This document shows positions 8,337 to 17,006 of a stretch of 64,000 bases of DNA, piece after piece; positions within the stretch are counted from its first letter, which is position 1, and every line of letters begins with the position of its first letter. The stretch spans positions 2,232,001 to 2,296,000 of the forward strand of contig JARUPY010000398.1 in the NCBI GenBank assembly GCA_029817715.1, read 5' to 3'. The notes beneath the pieces were generated by a model. The model was not told where the DNA came from. It did no database searches and saw only the letters and a program-made list of their open reading frames with translations. Made by a program: the position numbers and the translations under genes. The DNA is from Melastoma dodecandrum. Lineage: Eukaryota; Streptophyta; Magnoliopsida; Myrtales; Melastomataceae.

Positions 8337-9110
8337 TCAGGCGAACGGATCACGGTCGAGCGAGTCGGGGTCGCGCTCGTCCTCGTCCGGCTCGACCTCG
8401 TCCTCGGCGGTGTAGAGCTCCTCGTCGGTCTCGGTCGGGGTTGCGCCCTCGTCGTCGAGCGGATCCTCGTCGTCGCGCAAGTCGCCGTCGGTGGGAAGCG
8501 GCACGGCGAAGCTCGGCGGCAGCCGTCCATCGAAGAGCCCGGCGCCGCGCAGCTCTTCGAGACCAGGAAGATCGCCGATCGTCTCGAGGCCGAAATGGAG
8601 GAGAAACCCCTCGGTCGTTCCGTAGGTGATCGGGCGCCCGGGCGTGCGGCGGCGGCCGCGCGGCTTCACCCAGCCGGTCTCGAGCAGCACGTCGAGCGTG
8701 CCCTTGGCGACGGCGACGCCGCGGATGTCCTCGATCTCGGCACGCGTCACCGGTTGGTGATAGGCGATGATCGCCAAGGTCTCGAGCGCGGCGCGCGACA
8801 GCTTGCGGACGTCGCGCCCGCTCGAGGAGAGCAGCCAGGCGAGGTCCTCGGAGGTGCGGAACAGCCATTTGGGGCCGACGCGCACCAGCTTCACGCCGCG
8901 CCCGGCATAATCCTGCTTCAGCTGGGCCAGCACCGCCGCGGCGCTCACCCCCTCGGGCATGCGCGCCGCGATGTCGGTCTCCGGCATCGGCTCGGCCGCG
9001 GCGAACAGCAGCGCTTCCGCGATGCGCACGCCTTCGGCGAAGCGCTGCGCCGCGGCATCTCCGCGCGGCTGCGGCGGATCCGGAAACAGACGGGCGATCT
9101 CGGCGCTCAT
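8337..9110 (-). CDS. scpB: Segregation and condensation protein ScpB
   Basis: 257 aa. ScpB dimers bind the ScpA kleisin and regulate the SMC condensin complex in chromosome organisation. The winged-helix core is recognisable: ALLFAAAEPMPETDIAARMP, then LSRAALETLAIIAYHQPVTRAEIEDIRG and GRPITYGTTEGFLLHFGLE. The C-terminal ~55 residues are extremely acidic (EDPLDDEG... DEDERDPDSLDRDPFA). The ATG at 9110 overlaps the scpA stop (ATGA), which marks the true start; the longer in-frame extension upstream is scpA in another frame. Confidence 0.95.
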   Translation of the reverse strand: MSAEIARLFPDPPQPRGDAAAQRFAEGVRIAEALLFAAAEPMPETDIAARMPEGVSAAAVLAQLKQDYAGRGVKLVRVGPKWLFRTSEDLAWLLSSSGRDVRKLSRAALETLAIIAYHQPVTRAEIEDIRGVAVAKGTLDVLLETGWVKPRGRRRTPGRPITYGTTEGFLLHFGLETIGDLPGLEELRGAGLFDGRLPPSFAVPLPTDGDLRDDEDPLDDEGATPTETDEELYTAEDEVEPDEDERDPDSLDRDPFA

Positions 9111-9871
9111 GGGCGCGCTCCTCCCGGCAGGCTCTTGATCCAGAGCGGCGCGAAGGCGTGGTCCTGGCGCAAGGCGAGCGTCCCCTCCTTCACCATCTCG
9201 AGGGCAACCGCGAGACCGGTGGCCCGCACTGTCCGCCGCCGGCCCGGCGCGACGCAGTAGGCGAGAAGGAACGCGTCGAGGGCCGACCATTCAAGCGCCT
9301 GCCCGGCGATGCGCTGCAGCGCATCGCGCGCCTCGGCCAGCGTCCAGACCGCGCGCTTGTGCAGCGTGATGCGGGAGAGCGCCTGCTTCTGGCGCTGGCG
9401 CGCGTACGCCGAGAGCAGATCGTAGATCGTCGCGCTCCAGAGAGGCGGCCCCGAAGGCCCGATCTCCGGCTCCGGCGCGCCGCGGACGGCGAGATCGCGG
9501 CCGACGCGCGGGCGCGCCTCGAGCGCCTGGGCCGCGGCGCGGATGACCTCGAGCCGTCGCAGCCGCTCGGCGAGGGCGGCGGCGAGTTCGCCGGCCTCCG
9601 GCTCATCGCGCGCGTTCGCCTGCGGCAGAAGGAGGCGAGATTTGAGGTAGGCGAGCCACGCCGCCATCACGAGGTAATCCGCCGCGAGCTCGAGCCGCAG
9701 ATGGCGGGCCTCCTCGACGAAGGCGAGGTACTGCTCGGCGAGCGCCAACACGGAAATCTTCTGCAGGTCGACCTTCTGGCGGCGCGCGAGCTCCAGCAGC
9801 AGGTCGAGCGGACCCTCGAACCCGTCGACGTCGACGATCAGGCGCTCCTCGCCCTCCGCGTCCGCTGCCAT
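9107..9871 (-). CDS. scpA: Segregation and condensation protein ScpA (kleisin)
   Basis: 254 aa from the ATG at 9871; the frame also opens further upstream with a GTG at 9985, but the conserved protein begins near VDVDGFEGPLDLLLELARRQ. ScpA bridges the SMC heads in bacterial condensin. Visible features are the N-terminal kleisin motif GPLDLLLELARRQKVDLQKI, the helical middle with YLVMAAWLAYLKSRLLLP, and the C-terminal winged helix around VKEGTLALRQDHAFAPLW. It overlaps scpB by 4 bp. In most Hyphomicrobiales nagZ precedes scpA; here the SPOR-protein stop lies only about 175 bp upstream and no nagZ is present. Confidence 0.93.
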   Translation of the reverse strand: MAADAEGEERLIVDVDGFEGPLDLLLELARRQKVDLQKISVLALAEQYLAFVEEARHLRLELAADYLVMAAWLAYLKSRLLLPQANARDEPEAGELAAALAERLRRLEVIRAAAQALEARPRVGRDLAVRGAPEPEIGPSGPPLWSATIYDLLSAYARQRQKQALSRITLHKRAVWTLAEARDALQRIAGQALEWSALDAFLLAYCVAPGRRRTVRATGLAVALEMVKEGTLALRQDHAFAPLWIKSLPGGARP

Positions 9872-10046
9872 GGTCTCGAAATCGGCGTCCACCGCCCTCT
9901 CCCGCCCCGCCCTCGGAGCGCCGGGAGTTTCGGCCTTAACGCGAACGGCCGCAAGCGCCTGGAACCAGGCGGCGGCCGCATCCACAGGAGTCGTAGGAAC
10001 GCCGACGCCGGCCCTCAGGCGCGAGCGTCGGCCGAGCTCTGGCGGA

Positions 10047-11495
10047 TCAGCTCCGGGCGACGAAGCAGGAGCCGCCGTCGGCCTTCAGCTTCTCGCACAG
10101 GCTCTGTGCGGCGTCCTTGGTCAGGCCGTCGGTCCGCACGCGGAACACGGTGCGCCCGTTGCTCTGCGCCTTGTGGAAGCCGAGGCGATGGCCCTCGAGC
10201 GCCCCGGCGAACTTGTGCGCCAGCTTGGAGGAGGCGGCGCGGGCCTCGGCCTCGGAGCCCGGGGCGGCGAGCTGGACGGCGAAGCTGCCCGCGCCCTTCG
10301 GCGCGGGGTCGGCGGCGGGGACGGTGTCCGTCGGCTCGGCCATCGCGAGCCGCTCGGCTTTCGCTTTCTTGGCCGGCTTCGGCGCCGCGGCGGCGTCGTC
10401 GGCGGGCGCGGCATCGGCCGCATCGGCGATCGTCGCGGGCGCCGCATGTTTCGGCGTCACGCGGGACGCGCTCTTCGTCGTGGGCTTGGGCGTCGCCGGC
10501 TTCGGTGTCGAGGCCTTGGCGACGGGCGCCGGGGGCGGCGCATCTTCGGTGACGGCAGAACCCGGCGCGGCGGCGTCGGACACCGGAGCGGACGCGGAGG
10601 CGTCGGAGAGGATCGTGCCGTCGGGGCGCACGGAGACGACCTTGACTCTCTTCGGCGCCGGCATGCCCATGGCGAAGTCCGTCGACGGCGCGCCCGCGCT
10701 GGACGGGCTTGCGGCATCGGCCTGGCCCGGAGCCGGCGGCACCGGGACGCTCGCGGCGTCGGTCGGGCCGTTGGCCGCCGCCTGCGCGGCATTGTTCTGA
10801 ACCGTCGCGCTGACGTCGACGGGCTCTTCGGTGTTGCTCGCGAGCTTGGTCGGCTGGGGCTGGTTGCCCTTGCCGAGCAGCGCGCTGTCCTGGCCGGCGC
10901 CGTCGGCATTGTCCTGTGCGGGCGGCTGGATCTTGGTCGGGCCCTGCGCCGCCATGATCGTGCGCACGTCCGACGGGCTCGTGCCGTGGCTCTTCAGCGC
11001 GAAAGCCGCGCCGACGCCGACGACGCCGATCGCGATCGTCGCGGCCATGAGGTAGATCGGGCGACGCGAGGCGCGCGGCGCGCTGGTCTCGCGAGCGTAG
11101 CCGTCGGCATACGCAGGATCGAAGGCGTAATCGCCCGCGCCCTGCCCCTGCGCCGCATAGGCGTCATGGCCGACGTGCTCGTAGCCGTGCGCGTCGAAGG
11201 CGGGCTCGGCATGCGGCGGAAGGGCACCGCGCAGGCCGGCTTCGATGGCGGCGAAGTTCGCCGAGAACGGCGTCGACGCGGAGCGCTCGAACTGCGGCTC
11301 CTGCGGGGCGCGCGGCGCGTGGGCGAGCGCTTCCTGCGCGAACACGTTCTCGTAAGGGTCTCGGGGATCGCCGACGAGGCGGGCCAGCTCGGCCAGGGGA
11401 TCGTCGTCGTGATGCCCCAGATGGGGGGCATCGAGGTGGCGCTCGAACTCGTCCAGGTCGATCGCTGGACGCTGTCGTGTCACGGGCTCGCTCAT
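10047..11495 (-). CDS. SPOR-domain membrane protein, likely envelope/cell-division associated
   Basis: 482 aa. A cytoplasmic acidic N-terminus (about 1-140) is followed by one transmembrane helix (RRPIYLMAATIAIGVVGVGAAF, about residues 143-165), a long periplasmic Pro/Ala/Lys/Thr-rich linker, and a C-terminal SPOR domain (FAVQLAAPGSEAEARAASSK to the end). SPOR domains bind denuded peptidoglycan glycan strands at division sites. The gene lies in the conserved order argS, SPOR, scpA, scpB, tat on one strand. In relatives it sits between argS and nagZ. The linker is low complexity, so its exact length is probably not under tight selection. Confidence 0.9.
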   Translation of the reverse strand: MSEPVTRQRPAIDLDEFERHLDAPHLGHHDDDPLAELARLVGDPRDPYENVFAQEALAHAPRAPQEPQFERSASTPFSANFAAIEAGLRGALPPHAEPAFDAHGYEHVGHDAYAAQGQGAGDYAFDPAYADGYARETSAPRASRRPIYLMAATIAIGVVGVGAAFALKSHGTSPSDVRTIMAAQGPTKIQPPAQDNADGAGQDSALLGKGNQPQPTKLASNTEEPVDVSATVQNNAAQAAANGPTDAASVPVPPAPGQADAASPSSAGAPSTDFAMGMPAPKRVKVVSVRPDGTILSDASASAPVSDAAAPGSAVTEDAPPPAPVAKASTPKPATPKPTTKSASRVTPKHAAPATIADAADAAPADDAAAAPKPAKKAKAERLAMAEPTDTVPAADPAPKGAGSFAVQLAAPGSEAEARAASSKLAHKFAGALEGHRLGFHKAQSNGRTVFRVRTDGLTKDAAQSLCEKLKADGGSCFVARS

Positions 11496-11629
11496 ACTCT
11501 GACCTCGTGCGGCAGCCTCTCGGGCCGCCTCCTACGCGTAAACATCATCGATGGCCTTCCGATGGCGGAAAGGTCACCAATGTTCGTCGTGCGAGGGTTT
11601 CTTGTAAGGCCGGCCCGAAGACCGAAACC

Positions 11630-13405
11630 TCAGCGCATTTCGTCGGGAGCCGAGACCCCGAGGATATCGAGCCCCGTCGAAATGACACCGCCGATGGCCG
11701 AAACCAACGCCAGACGCACACAAGTCATTTCTCTACTTTCTTCATTAACAAACCGTAATTGTGGCTGATCTTTGCCCTTCGTCCAATGCGCGTGAAAAGA
11801 AGACGCCAGATCGTAAAGAAAAAACGCGACGCGATGCGGTTCATGCGCCTGGGCCGCGCCGTCTATCATTCGCGGGAACTGGGCGATCAGTTTGAGGAGT
11901 CGCAGTTCCCCCTCGTCCGACAACTGCTCGACATCGGCCCGCGCGAGCGCAGACGCCGACAGATCGAGGTCGGGGAACGCGGTGCGCGCCTGGCGCAGCA
12001 CCGAGCGTGTGCGGGCGTGCGCGTACTGCACGTAAAAGACCGGATTGTCCTTGGATTGCTCGCGGACCCTGGCGAGATCGAACTCGAGCGGCGCGTCATT
12101 CTTGCGGTGGAGCATCATGAAGCGCACGGCATCGACGCCGACCTCGTCGACGACCTCGCGCAGCGTGACGAAATCGCCCGACCGCTTCGACATCTTCACC
12201 GGCTCGCCGTCGCGCATCAGCTTGACGAGCTGGCAGAGCTTGACGTCGAGCGCAGCTGTCCCGTCCGAGAGCGCGCGGACGGCCGCCTGCATCCGCTTCA
12301 CATAGCCGCCGTGGTCGGCTCCCATCACGTCGATCAGCTCTCGCGCGCCGCGGTCCATCTTGACCTTGTGATAGGCGATATCGGCGGCGAAATAGGTGTA
12401 GGAGCCGTCCGACTTGAGGAGCGGCCGGTCGACGTCGTCACCGAACTGCGACGAGCGAAACAACGTCTGCTCGCGATCCTCCCAGTCCTCCGGCAGCTGG
12501 CCCTTCGGCGGCGGCAGGCGGCCCTGGTAGACAAGGCCCTTGGCTTCGAGCGCGGCAATCGCGGCGGCGACCGCGTCGCCGGCCTCACCTTGCGTCAGGG
12601 CGCGCTCGGAGAAGAAGACGTCGTGGCGAATACCGAGTGCCGCGAGATCGTCGCGGATCATCGCCATCATCGCATCGATCGCCGCATCGCGCATGAGCGG
12701 CAGCCATTGCGCCTCGGGCTTATCGAGCAGGCTTCGACCGTGCGCGCGCGCCAGCTCCGCGCCGATCGGCTTGAGGTAATCGCCCGGGTAGAGGCCGTCG
12801 GGAATCGGCCCGATCGCCTCCCCGAGCGCTTCGCGGTAGCGCAGGAAGGCCGAGCGCGCGAGCACGTCGACCTGCGCCCCGGCGTCGTTGATGTAATATT
12901 CCTTCGTGGCCTGCCGGCCGGTGAAGAGCAAGAGGTTGGCGAGTGCATCGCCGAACACCGCGCCACGGCCATGGCCGACGTGCATCGGGCCGGTCGGATT
13001 GGCGGAGACATATTCGATGTTGATTGCCGGCGCGTCCGGCGCGCCTGCGCCGCGCGCGAAGCCGCGCGGATCGAGCAGCGCGGCGCGCAGCACCTGGGCC
13101 AACGCCGCGGGACGCAGGCGCAGGTTGATGAAGCCGGGCCCGGCGACCTCCGCCTGGTCGACCCGCTCGTCCTCCGCGAGCGCCGCCGCGATCTCGACCG
13201 CGAGCTGGCGCGGCGCGCCGAAGGCGGCTTTCGCCTCCTTCGCGTAGACCATGGCCGCGTTGATCGCGAGATCGCCGTGATTCATGTCGCGTGGCGGCTC
13301 GACGACGAAGCGCGTCAGGTCGAGCTCCGCGGGCAGCCGCCCGACCTCGATCATGCCGGTCAGGATCGCGGCGACCCGCGCGTGAAAGACGTCGAAGATG
13401 TTCAT
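11630..13405 (-). CDS. argS: Arginyl-tRNA synthetase
   Basis: 591 aa from the ATG at 13405 ([11 protein letters not shown]); 19 further in-frame codons upstream have no support. A class I synthetase that charges tRNA-Arg. It shows the N-terminal Add-1 tRNA-binding domain, the [17 protein letters not shown] segment carrying the HIGH-type motif, the KMSKS-type loop as KMSKRSGDF, and a C-terminal DALR anticodon-binding domain ([19 protein letters not shown]). It heads the argS, SPOR, scpAB, tatABC string. A 134-bp gap separates it from the SPOR gene. Confidence 0.97.
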   Translation of the reverse strand: MNIFDVFHARVAAILTGMIEVGRLPAELDLTRFVVEPPRDMNHGDLAINAAMVYAKEAKAAFGAPRQLAVEIAAALAEDERVDQAEVAGPGFINLRLRPAALAQVLRAALLDPRGFARGAGAPDAPAINIEYVSANPTGPMHVGHGRGAVFGDALANLLLFTGRQATKEYYINDAGAQVDVLARSAFLRYREALGEAIGPIPDGLYPGDYLKPIGAELARAHGRSLLDKPEAQWLPLMRDAAIDAMMAMIRDDLAALGIRHDVFFSERALTQGEAGDAVAAAIAALEAKGLVYQGRLPPPKGQLPEDWEDREQTLFRSSQFGDDVDRPLLKSDGSYTYFAADIAYHKVKMDRGARELIDVMGADHGGYVKRMQAAVRALSDGTAALDVKLCQLVKLMRDGEPVKMSKRSGDFVTLREVVDEVGVDAVRFMMLHRKNDAPLEFDLARVREQSKDNPVFYVQYAHARTRSVLRQARTAFPDLDLSASALARADVEQLSDEGELRLLKLIAQFPRMIDGAAQAHEPHRVAFFLYDLASSFHAHWTKGKDQPQLRFVNEESREMTCVRLALVSAIGGVISTGLDILGVSAPDEMR

Positions 13406-13535
13406 GCGGCGCTCGTGAGCGGCCCGATTCACGGGCTCGAAGAGCGCTCCCCGTAGAGGCAAACGCCGAGGGCGTCAAAGCACGGCGAGCGCCGACCTCG
13501 ACGGCGCGGCGCGCCTGTCACCGCGGGCAGGTCGC

Positions 13536-13561
13536 GGCGTCCGGCGCGGGCCCCGGACGCC
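13536..13561. other. Perfect 9-bp stem-loop downstream of the GST-like gene
   Basis: GGCGTCCGG at 13536-13544 pairs with CCGGACGCC at 13553-13561 around an 8-base loop. It lies 9 bases past the stop of the minus-strand GST-like gene and upstream of argS. There is no T-run on either side, so it is not a standard intrinsic terminator, but it could mark or protect the 3' end of that transcript. Confidence 0.5.
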
Positions 13562-13569
13562 GTGAGCCG

Positions 13570-14226
13570 CTAAAACTCCACTTCCAGTTCCTCGACGTCC
13601 TCCGGCTCGGCGCGGGCCGCCGCGTACCAGTCCTGCATCTCGGGCATCGCCAGGATCGTCCGGCAATAGGCCTCGCAGGTCTCGTCGACGGCGACATGGT
13701 AGGTCGTCAAACGGGTGACGACCGGCGCGTACATCGCGTCGGCGATGGTACGCTGCCCGCCGAGGAGATAGGGACCGCCGTAGAGATCCATGCAGTCGCG
13801 CCAGATGGCGTAGATGCGGGCGATGTCGGCCGGCGCGCGCGGCCAGACCTTGAAGTTCGGGAAGTCGCCCTTGAGGTTCATCGGCAGCGCCGAGCGCAAC
13901 GGCGCGAAGCCCGAATGCATCTCGCCGGAGATCGAACGGCATCTGGCGCGGCGCCGGTGGTCCTCCGGCAGAAGTCGCGCCTCGGGGCGGATCTCGTTGA
14001 GATACTCGCCGATCGCGAGGTTGTTCCAGATCGCCATGCCGTCGTGCCGAAGGCAGGGCACCAGCATCGAAGGCGAGAGGAGCAGCAATTCGGCGCGCAT
14101 CGAAGGGTCCGTGGGCGGAATGACCTCCTCCTCGAAGTCGAGGCCTGACATTCTCGTCATCAACCAGCCGCGCAAGGACCACGACGAATAGTTCTTGCTG
14201 CTGATCGTCAGCGTCGCCTCGGCCAA
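13570..14226 (-). CDS. Glutathione S-transferase family protein
   Basis: 218 aa from a TTG start that is preceded by a strong GGAGGAGGGG ribosome site. The N-terminal thioredoxin-like domain has the glutathione-site pattern SSKNYSSWSLRGWLM (serine at the catalytic position) and PCLRHDGMAIWNNLAIGEYL. The all-helical C-terminal domain runs from about residue 90 and includes the N-capping-box type motif RTIADAMYAPVVTRL. Substrate is unknown; such proteins conjugate or reduce electrophiles using glutathione. It is transcribed towards argS but separated by 164 bp and a hairpin. Confidence 0.88.
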   Translation of the reverse strand: MAEATLTISSKNYSSWSLRGWLMTRMSGLDFEEEVIPPTDPSMRAELLLLSPSMLVPCLRHDGMAIWNNLAIGEYLNEIRPEARLLPEDHRRRARCRSISGEMHSGFAPLRSALPMNLKGDFPNFKVWPRAPADIARIYAIWRDCMDLYGGPYLLGGQRTIADAMYAPVVTRLTTYHVAVDETCEAYCRTILAMPEMQDWYAAARAEPEDVEELEVEF

Positions 14227-14312
14227 GCCCCCCTCCTCCGTCCGGTCGCACAGCCATGGCTTGCATGTTGCATGCCGAGACCGCCGGCGGAGGGGCCGGC
14301 GCGAGGGGTGCG

Positions 14313-15527
14313 ATGATCTACCGGGCGTTCGAGACGCAGTCCCTCATGCTGGACTGGATGCGCCCGTTCGCGCACATGATGGCGACGACGCTGCGCCTGC
14401 CCTGGCCAGGCTTCGTGCCGCGCACGCTGCGCTCGCTCGCCTCGCAGCTCGACCTCCTCGACGCGCTGAAGATCACGACGACGCGCCCCGCCTTCGGGAT
14501 CAAGCCGATTCTCGTCGGCAACCGGATGGTGGCCATCGAGGAGGTGGAGGTGGCGCGAAGCCCGTTCATGTCCCTCCTGCGCTTCAAGAAGGACATGGCT
14601 GCCGAGCAGCCCCGGGTGCTCCTCGTCGCGCCGATGTCCGGCCACTTCTCGACCCTGCTGCGCGCGACGGTGCAGACGCTGGCGATCGACCACGACGTCT
14701 ACATCACCGACTGGCTGAACATCCGCGACGTGCCGCGGGAGGCGGGCGTGTTCGACCTGTCGACCTACACGCAGGAGATCGTTCGCGCGCTGCGCGTGCT
14801 CGGTGAAGGCGCACATGTCGTGGCGGTGTGCCAGCCGACGGTCCCCGCGCTCGCCGCCGCCGCGCTCATGGCCGAGGACGACGATCCGGCGCAGCCCCGC
14901 AGCCTCACCCTGATGGCGGGCCCGATCGACGCGCGCATCAACCCCACGGCCGTCAACAAGCTCGCCACGGACCGGCCCATCGATTGGTTCGAGAGCCGGC
15001 TCGTCGACACGGTGCCCGCGGCCTACAGGGGCTTCGGCCGGCTCGTGTATCCCGGCTTCATGCAGCTCATCGCCTTCATGAGCATGAACGCGGAGCGCCA
15101 CAAGGCGGCCTTCGCCGACATGGCCGCGGCGCTGAGCGACGGCGATGCCGCGCGTTTCGGGGCGCTGAAAGCCTTCTACGACGAATATTTCGCGGTCATG
15201 GACCTGCCCGGCGAGTTCTATCTGGAGACCGTCAAGCGCGTCTTTCAGGATTACGCCCTCGCAAAGGGCGAACTCGAGATCGACGGGCGGCGCGTCTCGC
15301 CGAAGGCGATTCGGCGCTGCTTCCTCCTCACGATCGAAGGCGAGCGCGACGACATCTGCGGCCTCGGCCAGACGATGGCGGCACAGGATCTCTGCACGGG
15401 CATCCGCCCCTACCGCCGTGCGCATCACGTCCAGACCGGGGCCGGCCACTACGGCGTCTTCAGTGGCCGCCGCTGGGTCGGCGAGATCTACCCGAAGGTC
15501 CGCGACACGATCGCGATGGCGAGCTGA
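14313..15527 (+). CDS. phaZ: Intracellular polyhydroxybutyrate depolymerase PhaZ
   Basis: 404 aa from the ATG at 14313, which has GAGG at 6-nt spacing and gives the family-typical MIYRAFETQSLML start; an upstream ATG at 14256 lacks a ribosome site. The enzyme mobilises stored PHB granules in the cytoplasm. The nucleophile is the cysteine of VVAVCQPTVP (C173), replacing the lipase serine as in the PhaZa1 type; acid and base are expected in GERDDICGLGQT and in HVQTGAGHYGVFSGRRW. No signal peptide is present, in line with intracellular action. It is monocistronic and convergent with the next small gene. Confidence 0.93.
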   Translation: MIYRAFETQSLMLDWMRPFAHMMATTLRLPWPGFVPRTLRSLASQLDLLDALKITTTRPAFGIKPILVGNRMVAIEEVEVARSPFMSLLRFKKDMAAEQPRVLLVAPMSGHFSTLLRATVQTLAIDHDVYITDWLNIRDVPREAGVFDLSTYTQEIVRALRVLGEGAHVVAVCQPTVPALAAAALMAEDDDPAQPRSLTLMAGPIDARINPTAVNKLATDRPIDWFESRLVDTVPAAYRGFGRLVYPGFMQLIAFMSMNAERHKAAFADMAAALSDGDAARFGALKAFYDEYFAVMDLPGEFYLETVKRVFQDYALAKGELEIDGRRVSPKAIRRCFLLTIEGERDDICGLGQTMAAQDLCTGIRPYRRAHHVQTGAGHYGVFSGRRWVGEIYPKVRDTIAMAS

Positions 15528-15540
15528 GGCGGCCGCCCCC

Positions 15541-15786
15541 TCAGTGCTCCCGGTTGAAGCGCGCCTGGCACTTCGGGCTCAGCTCGGAATACCGCGTCTT
15601 CATGCAGACCTCGATCGCGTCGAGATCCGCGAGCTTGTCGCGGCACAGCCGCAAAGCGTCCTTCGAGCAGGCCGTCACGTCCTCCATCGTGTAGCTCGGC
15701 GGCTCGGCGCGCGCGGCGCCCGATCCGGCGAGGCTGCCCGTGCCGACCAGAAGGGCCGCGAGGATCGACGAGGCGGTACGGGTCAT
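15541..15786 (-). CDS. Small secreted cysteine-patterned protein (CX7CX12CX11C), copy 1
   Basis: 81 aa from the ATG at 15786. A signal peptide (MTRTASSILAALLVGTGSLA... ending ARA) is followed by a mature part of about 55 residues with exactly four cysteines spaced CX7CX12CX11C (ACSKDALRLC, then CM, then KCQARF). This probably gives two disulfides in the periplasm. The same spacing recurs in a second small protein at 38372-38632. The pattern resembles the general cysteine-rich repeat proteins. Function is unknown. The longer frame upstream of the ATG is not supported. Confidence 0.8.
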   Translation of the reverse strand: MTRTASSILAALLVGTGSLAGSGAARAEPPSYTMEDVTACSKDALRLCRDKLADLDAIEVCMKTRYSELSPKCQARFNREH

Positions 15787-16129
15787 GAGGTCGGTCTCCC
15801 AAGGATGAAGCGCTTGTACGTGCCGGGTCACGTAAAGCAAAGCATGGGCGGCAAGGCGGGGTTCCGCGCGAGGCACGGATAGCCGGCCCGCTTCGAGCGA
15901 CTTTTGTCGCGATGTTCCAGGGCGATACACGCCGAGCGCGCCGCTGGGCCGGCGTTTTTAAGAAGCACTTAATCGTGTCACGGGCGCCGGCTTTGGTTTT
16001 CGTTGCAGGACGGTAACACCCGCCAGGATAAGGCCTCCGGCGCGCCTCGAAAGGGCCTTTCGCGGTTGTGGCTCGACGCCTTTGGGTTATTCATCGGCCA
16101 TCGCATTTCGCACCCGAAAGGAAACCAGC
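15787..16129. other. 343-bp intergenic region with a terminator-like hairpin
   Basis: No gene seen. It contains a plus-strand hairpin CGCCG-CTGGGC-CGGCG followed by five T (15939-15959). No plus-strand gene ends nearby, since phaZ stops at 15527. The last ~100 bp form the leader of the first barrel gene and hold its ribosome site (AAAGGAAA near 16117-16124). Promoters for both flanking genes must lie here, but I could not assign boxes with confidence. Confidence 0.5.
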
Positions 16130-16882
16130 GTGATTCGTAAGCTTCTACTGTCAACGGTGGTGATTGCCGCCGCGAGCAGCGCGGCCTACGCCGCCGACCT
16201 TCCGTCGCGCCGCGCTCCCCCCGTCTACGTTCCGCCGCCGATCCCCGTCTTCTCCTGGACCGGGTTCTACGCGGGTGGCCAGGTCGGCTATGAGTTCGGT
16301 TCGGACCGCGTGTCCGGCACCGGCCCGGGTGGCGCCACCCTCTTCACCAGCGCGCGTCCGAGCGGTGTCATCGGTGGCGCGCACATCGGCTACAACTGGG
16401 CCGCTCCGGCTCTCGCCGCTGGCCTGTTCGGCGGCGGTCTCGTGATCGGCATCGAGGGTGACGTGAACGGCGTCGACGATCGCTCGAACGCGGTCCTCCT
16501 CGGCCAGTCGCACCGCAAGGACATCGAGGGTTCGGCCCGCGGCCGCCTCGGCATCGCGGTCGACCGCGCCCTGTTCTATGCCACCGGTGGTGCGGCCTTC
16601 GCGCAGTTCCACGACGCCTATTTCGCTGGTCCGCTCACGGTTGCCGGCAACGCCACGCGCGTTGGTTGGACGGCTGGTGCGGGCGTCGAGTACGCTGTCA
16701 CCCCGAACTGGACGCTCCGCGCCGAATATCGCTACACCGATTTCGGCACCTACAGCTACGCGTTCCCGGCGGGCTTCGCTCTCGCCTCGGCCTCCAACCG
16801 CGTCACCGACAACCGCGTGCAGGTTGGCTTCAGCTACCTGTTCTCGACCCCGGCCGCTGCTCCGGTCGTCGCCCGCTACTGA
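16130..16882 (+). CDS. Outer-membrane beta-barrel protein, paralogue 1 of 3
   Basis: 250 aa from a GTG at 16130, preceded by GGAAA; an ATG 16 codons earlier would spoil the signal peptide. Signal peptide [20 protein letters not shown] is cleaved before [16 protein letters not shown]. An eight-strand Omp25/OmpA-like barrel follows ([14 protein letters not shown], then [24 protein letters not shown] strands and [13 protein letters not shown]), ending in the C-terminal aromatic VVARY needed for BamA recognition. Such porin-family barrels are abundant, strain-variable surface proteins of Hyphomicrobiales. A perfect intrinsic terminator follows. Two close paralogues lie at 18526 and 19491. Confidence 0.92.
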   Translation: MIRKLLLSTVVIAAASSAAYAADLPSRRAPPVYVPPPIPVFSWTGFYAGGQVGYEFGSDRVSGTGPGGATLFTSARPSGVIGGAHIGYNWAAPALAAGLFGGGLVIGIEGDVNGVDDRSNAVLLGQSHRKDIEGSARGRLGIAVDRALFYATGGAAFAQFHDAYFAGPLTVAGNATRVGWTAGAGVEYAVTPNWTLRAEYRYTDFGTYSYAFPAGFALASASNRVTDNRVQVGFSYLFSTPAAAPVVARY

Positions 16883-16926
16883 TTGGTCGCGCGTCGCGGT
16901 CTCGACCGCACGCTCCGATCTTCGAG

Positions 16927-16958
16927 AAACCCGGCCTCGCGGCCGGGTTTTTCGTTTT
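16927..16958 (+). terminator. Intrinsic terminator of barrel gene 1
   Basis: Perfect 10-bp stem AAACCCGGCC / GGCCGGGTTT (16927-16936 and 16941-16950) with a TCGC loop, then TTCGTTTTT. It sits 45 bases after the stop at 16882. The terminator after the third paralogue has the same core sequence. Confidence 0.92.
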
Positions 16959-17006
16959 TGGCGCCGCCGCGTTGCGTCCGCGCCGCGATCATGGCACCGC
17001 TCCGCG

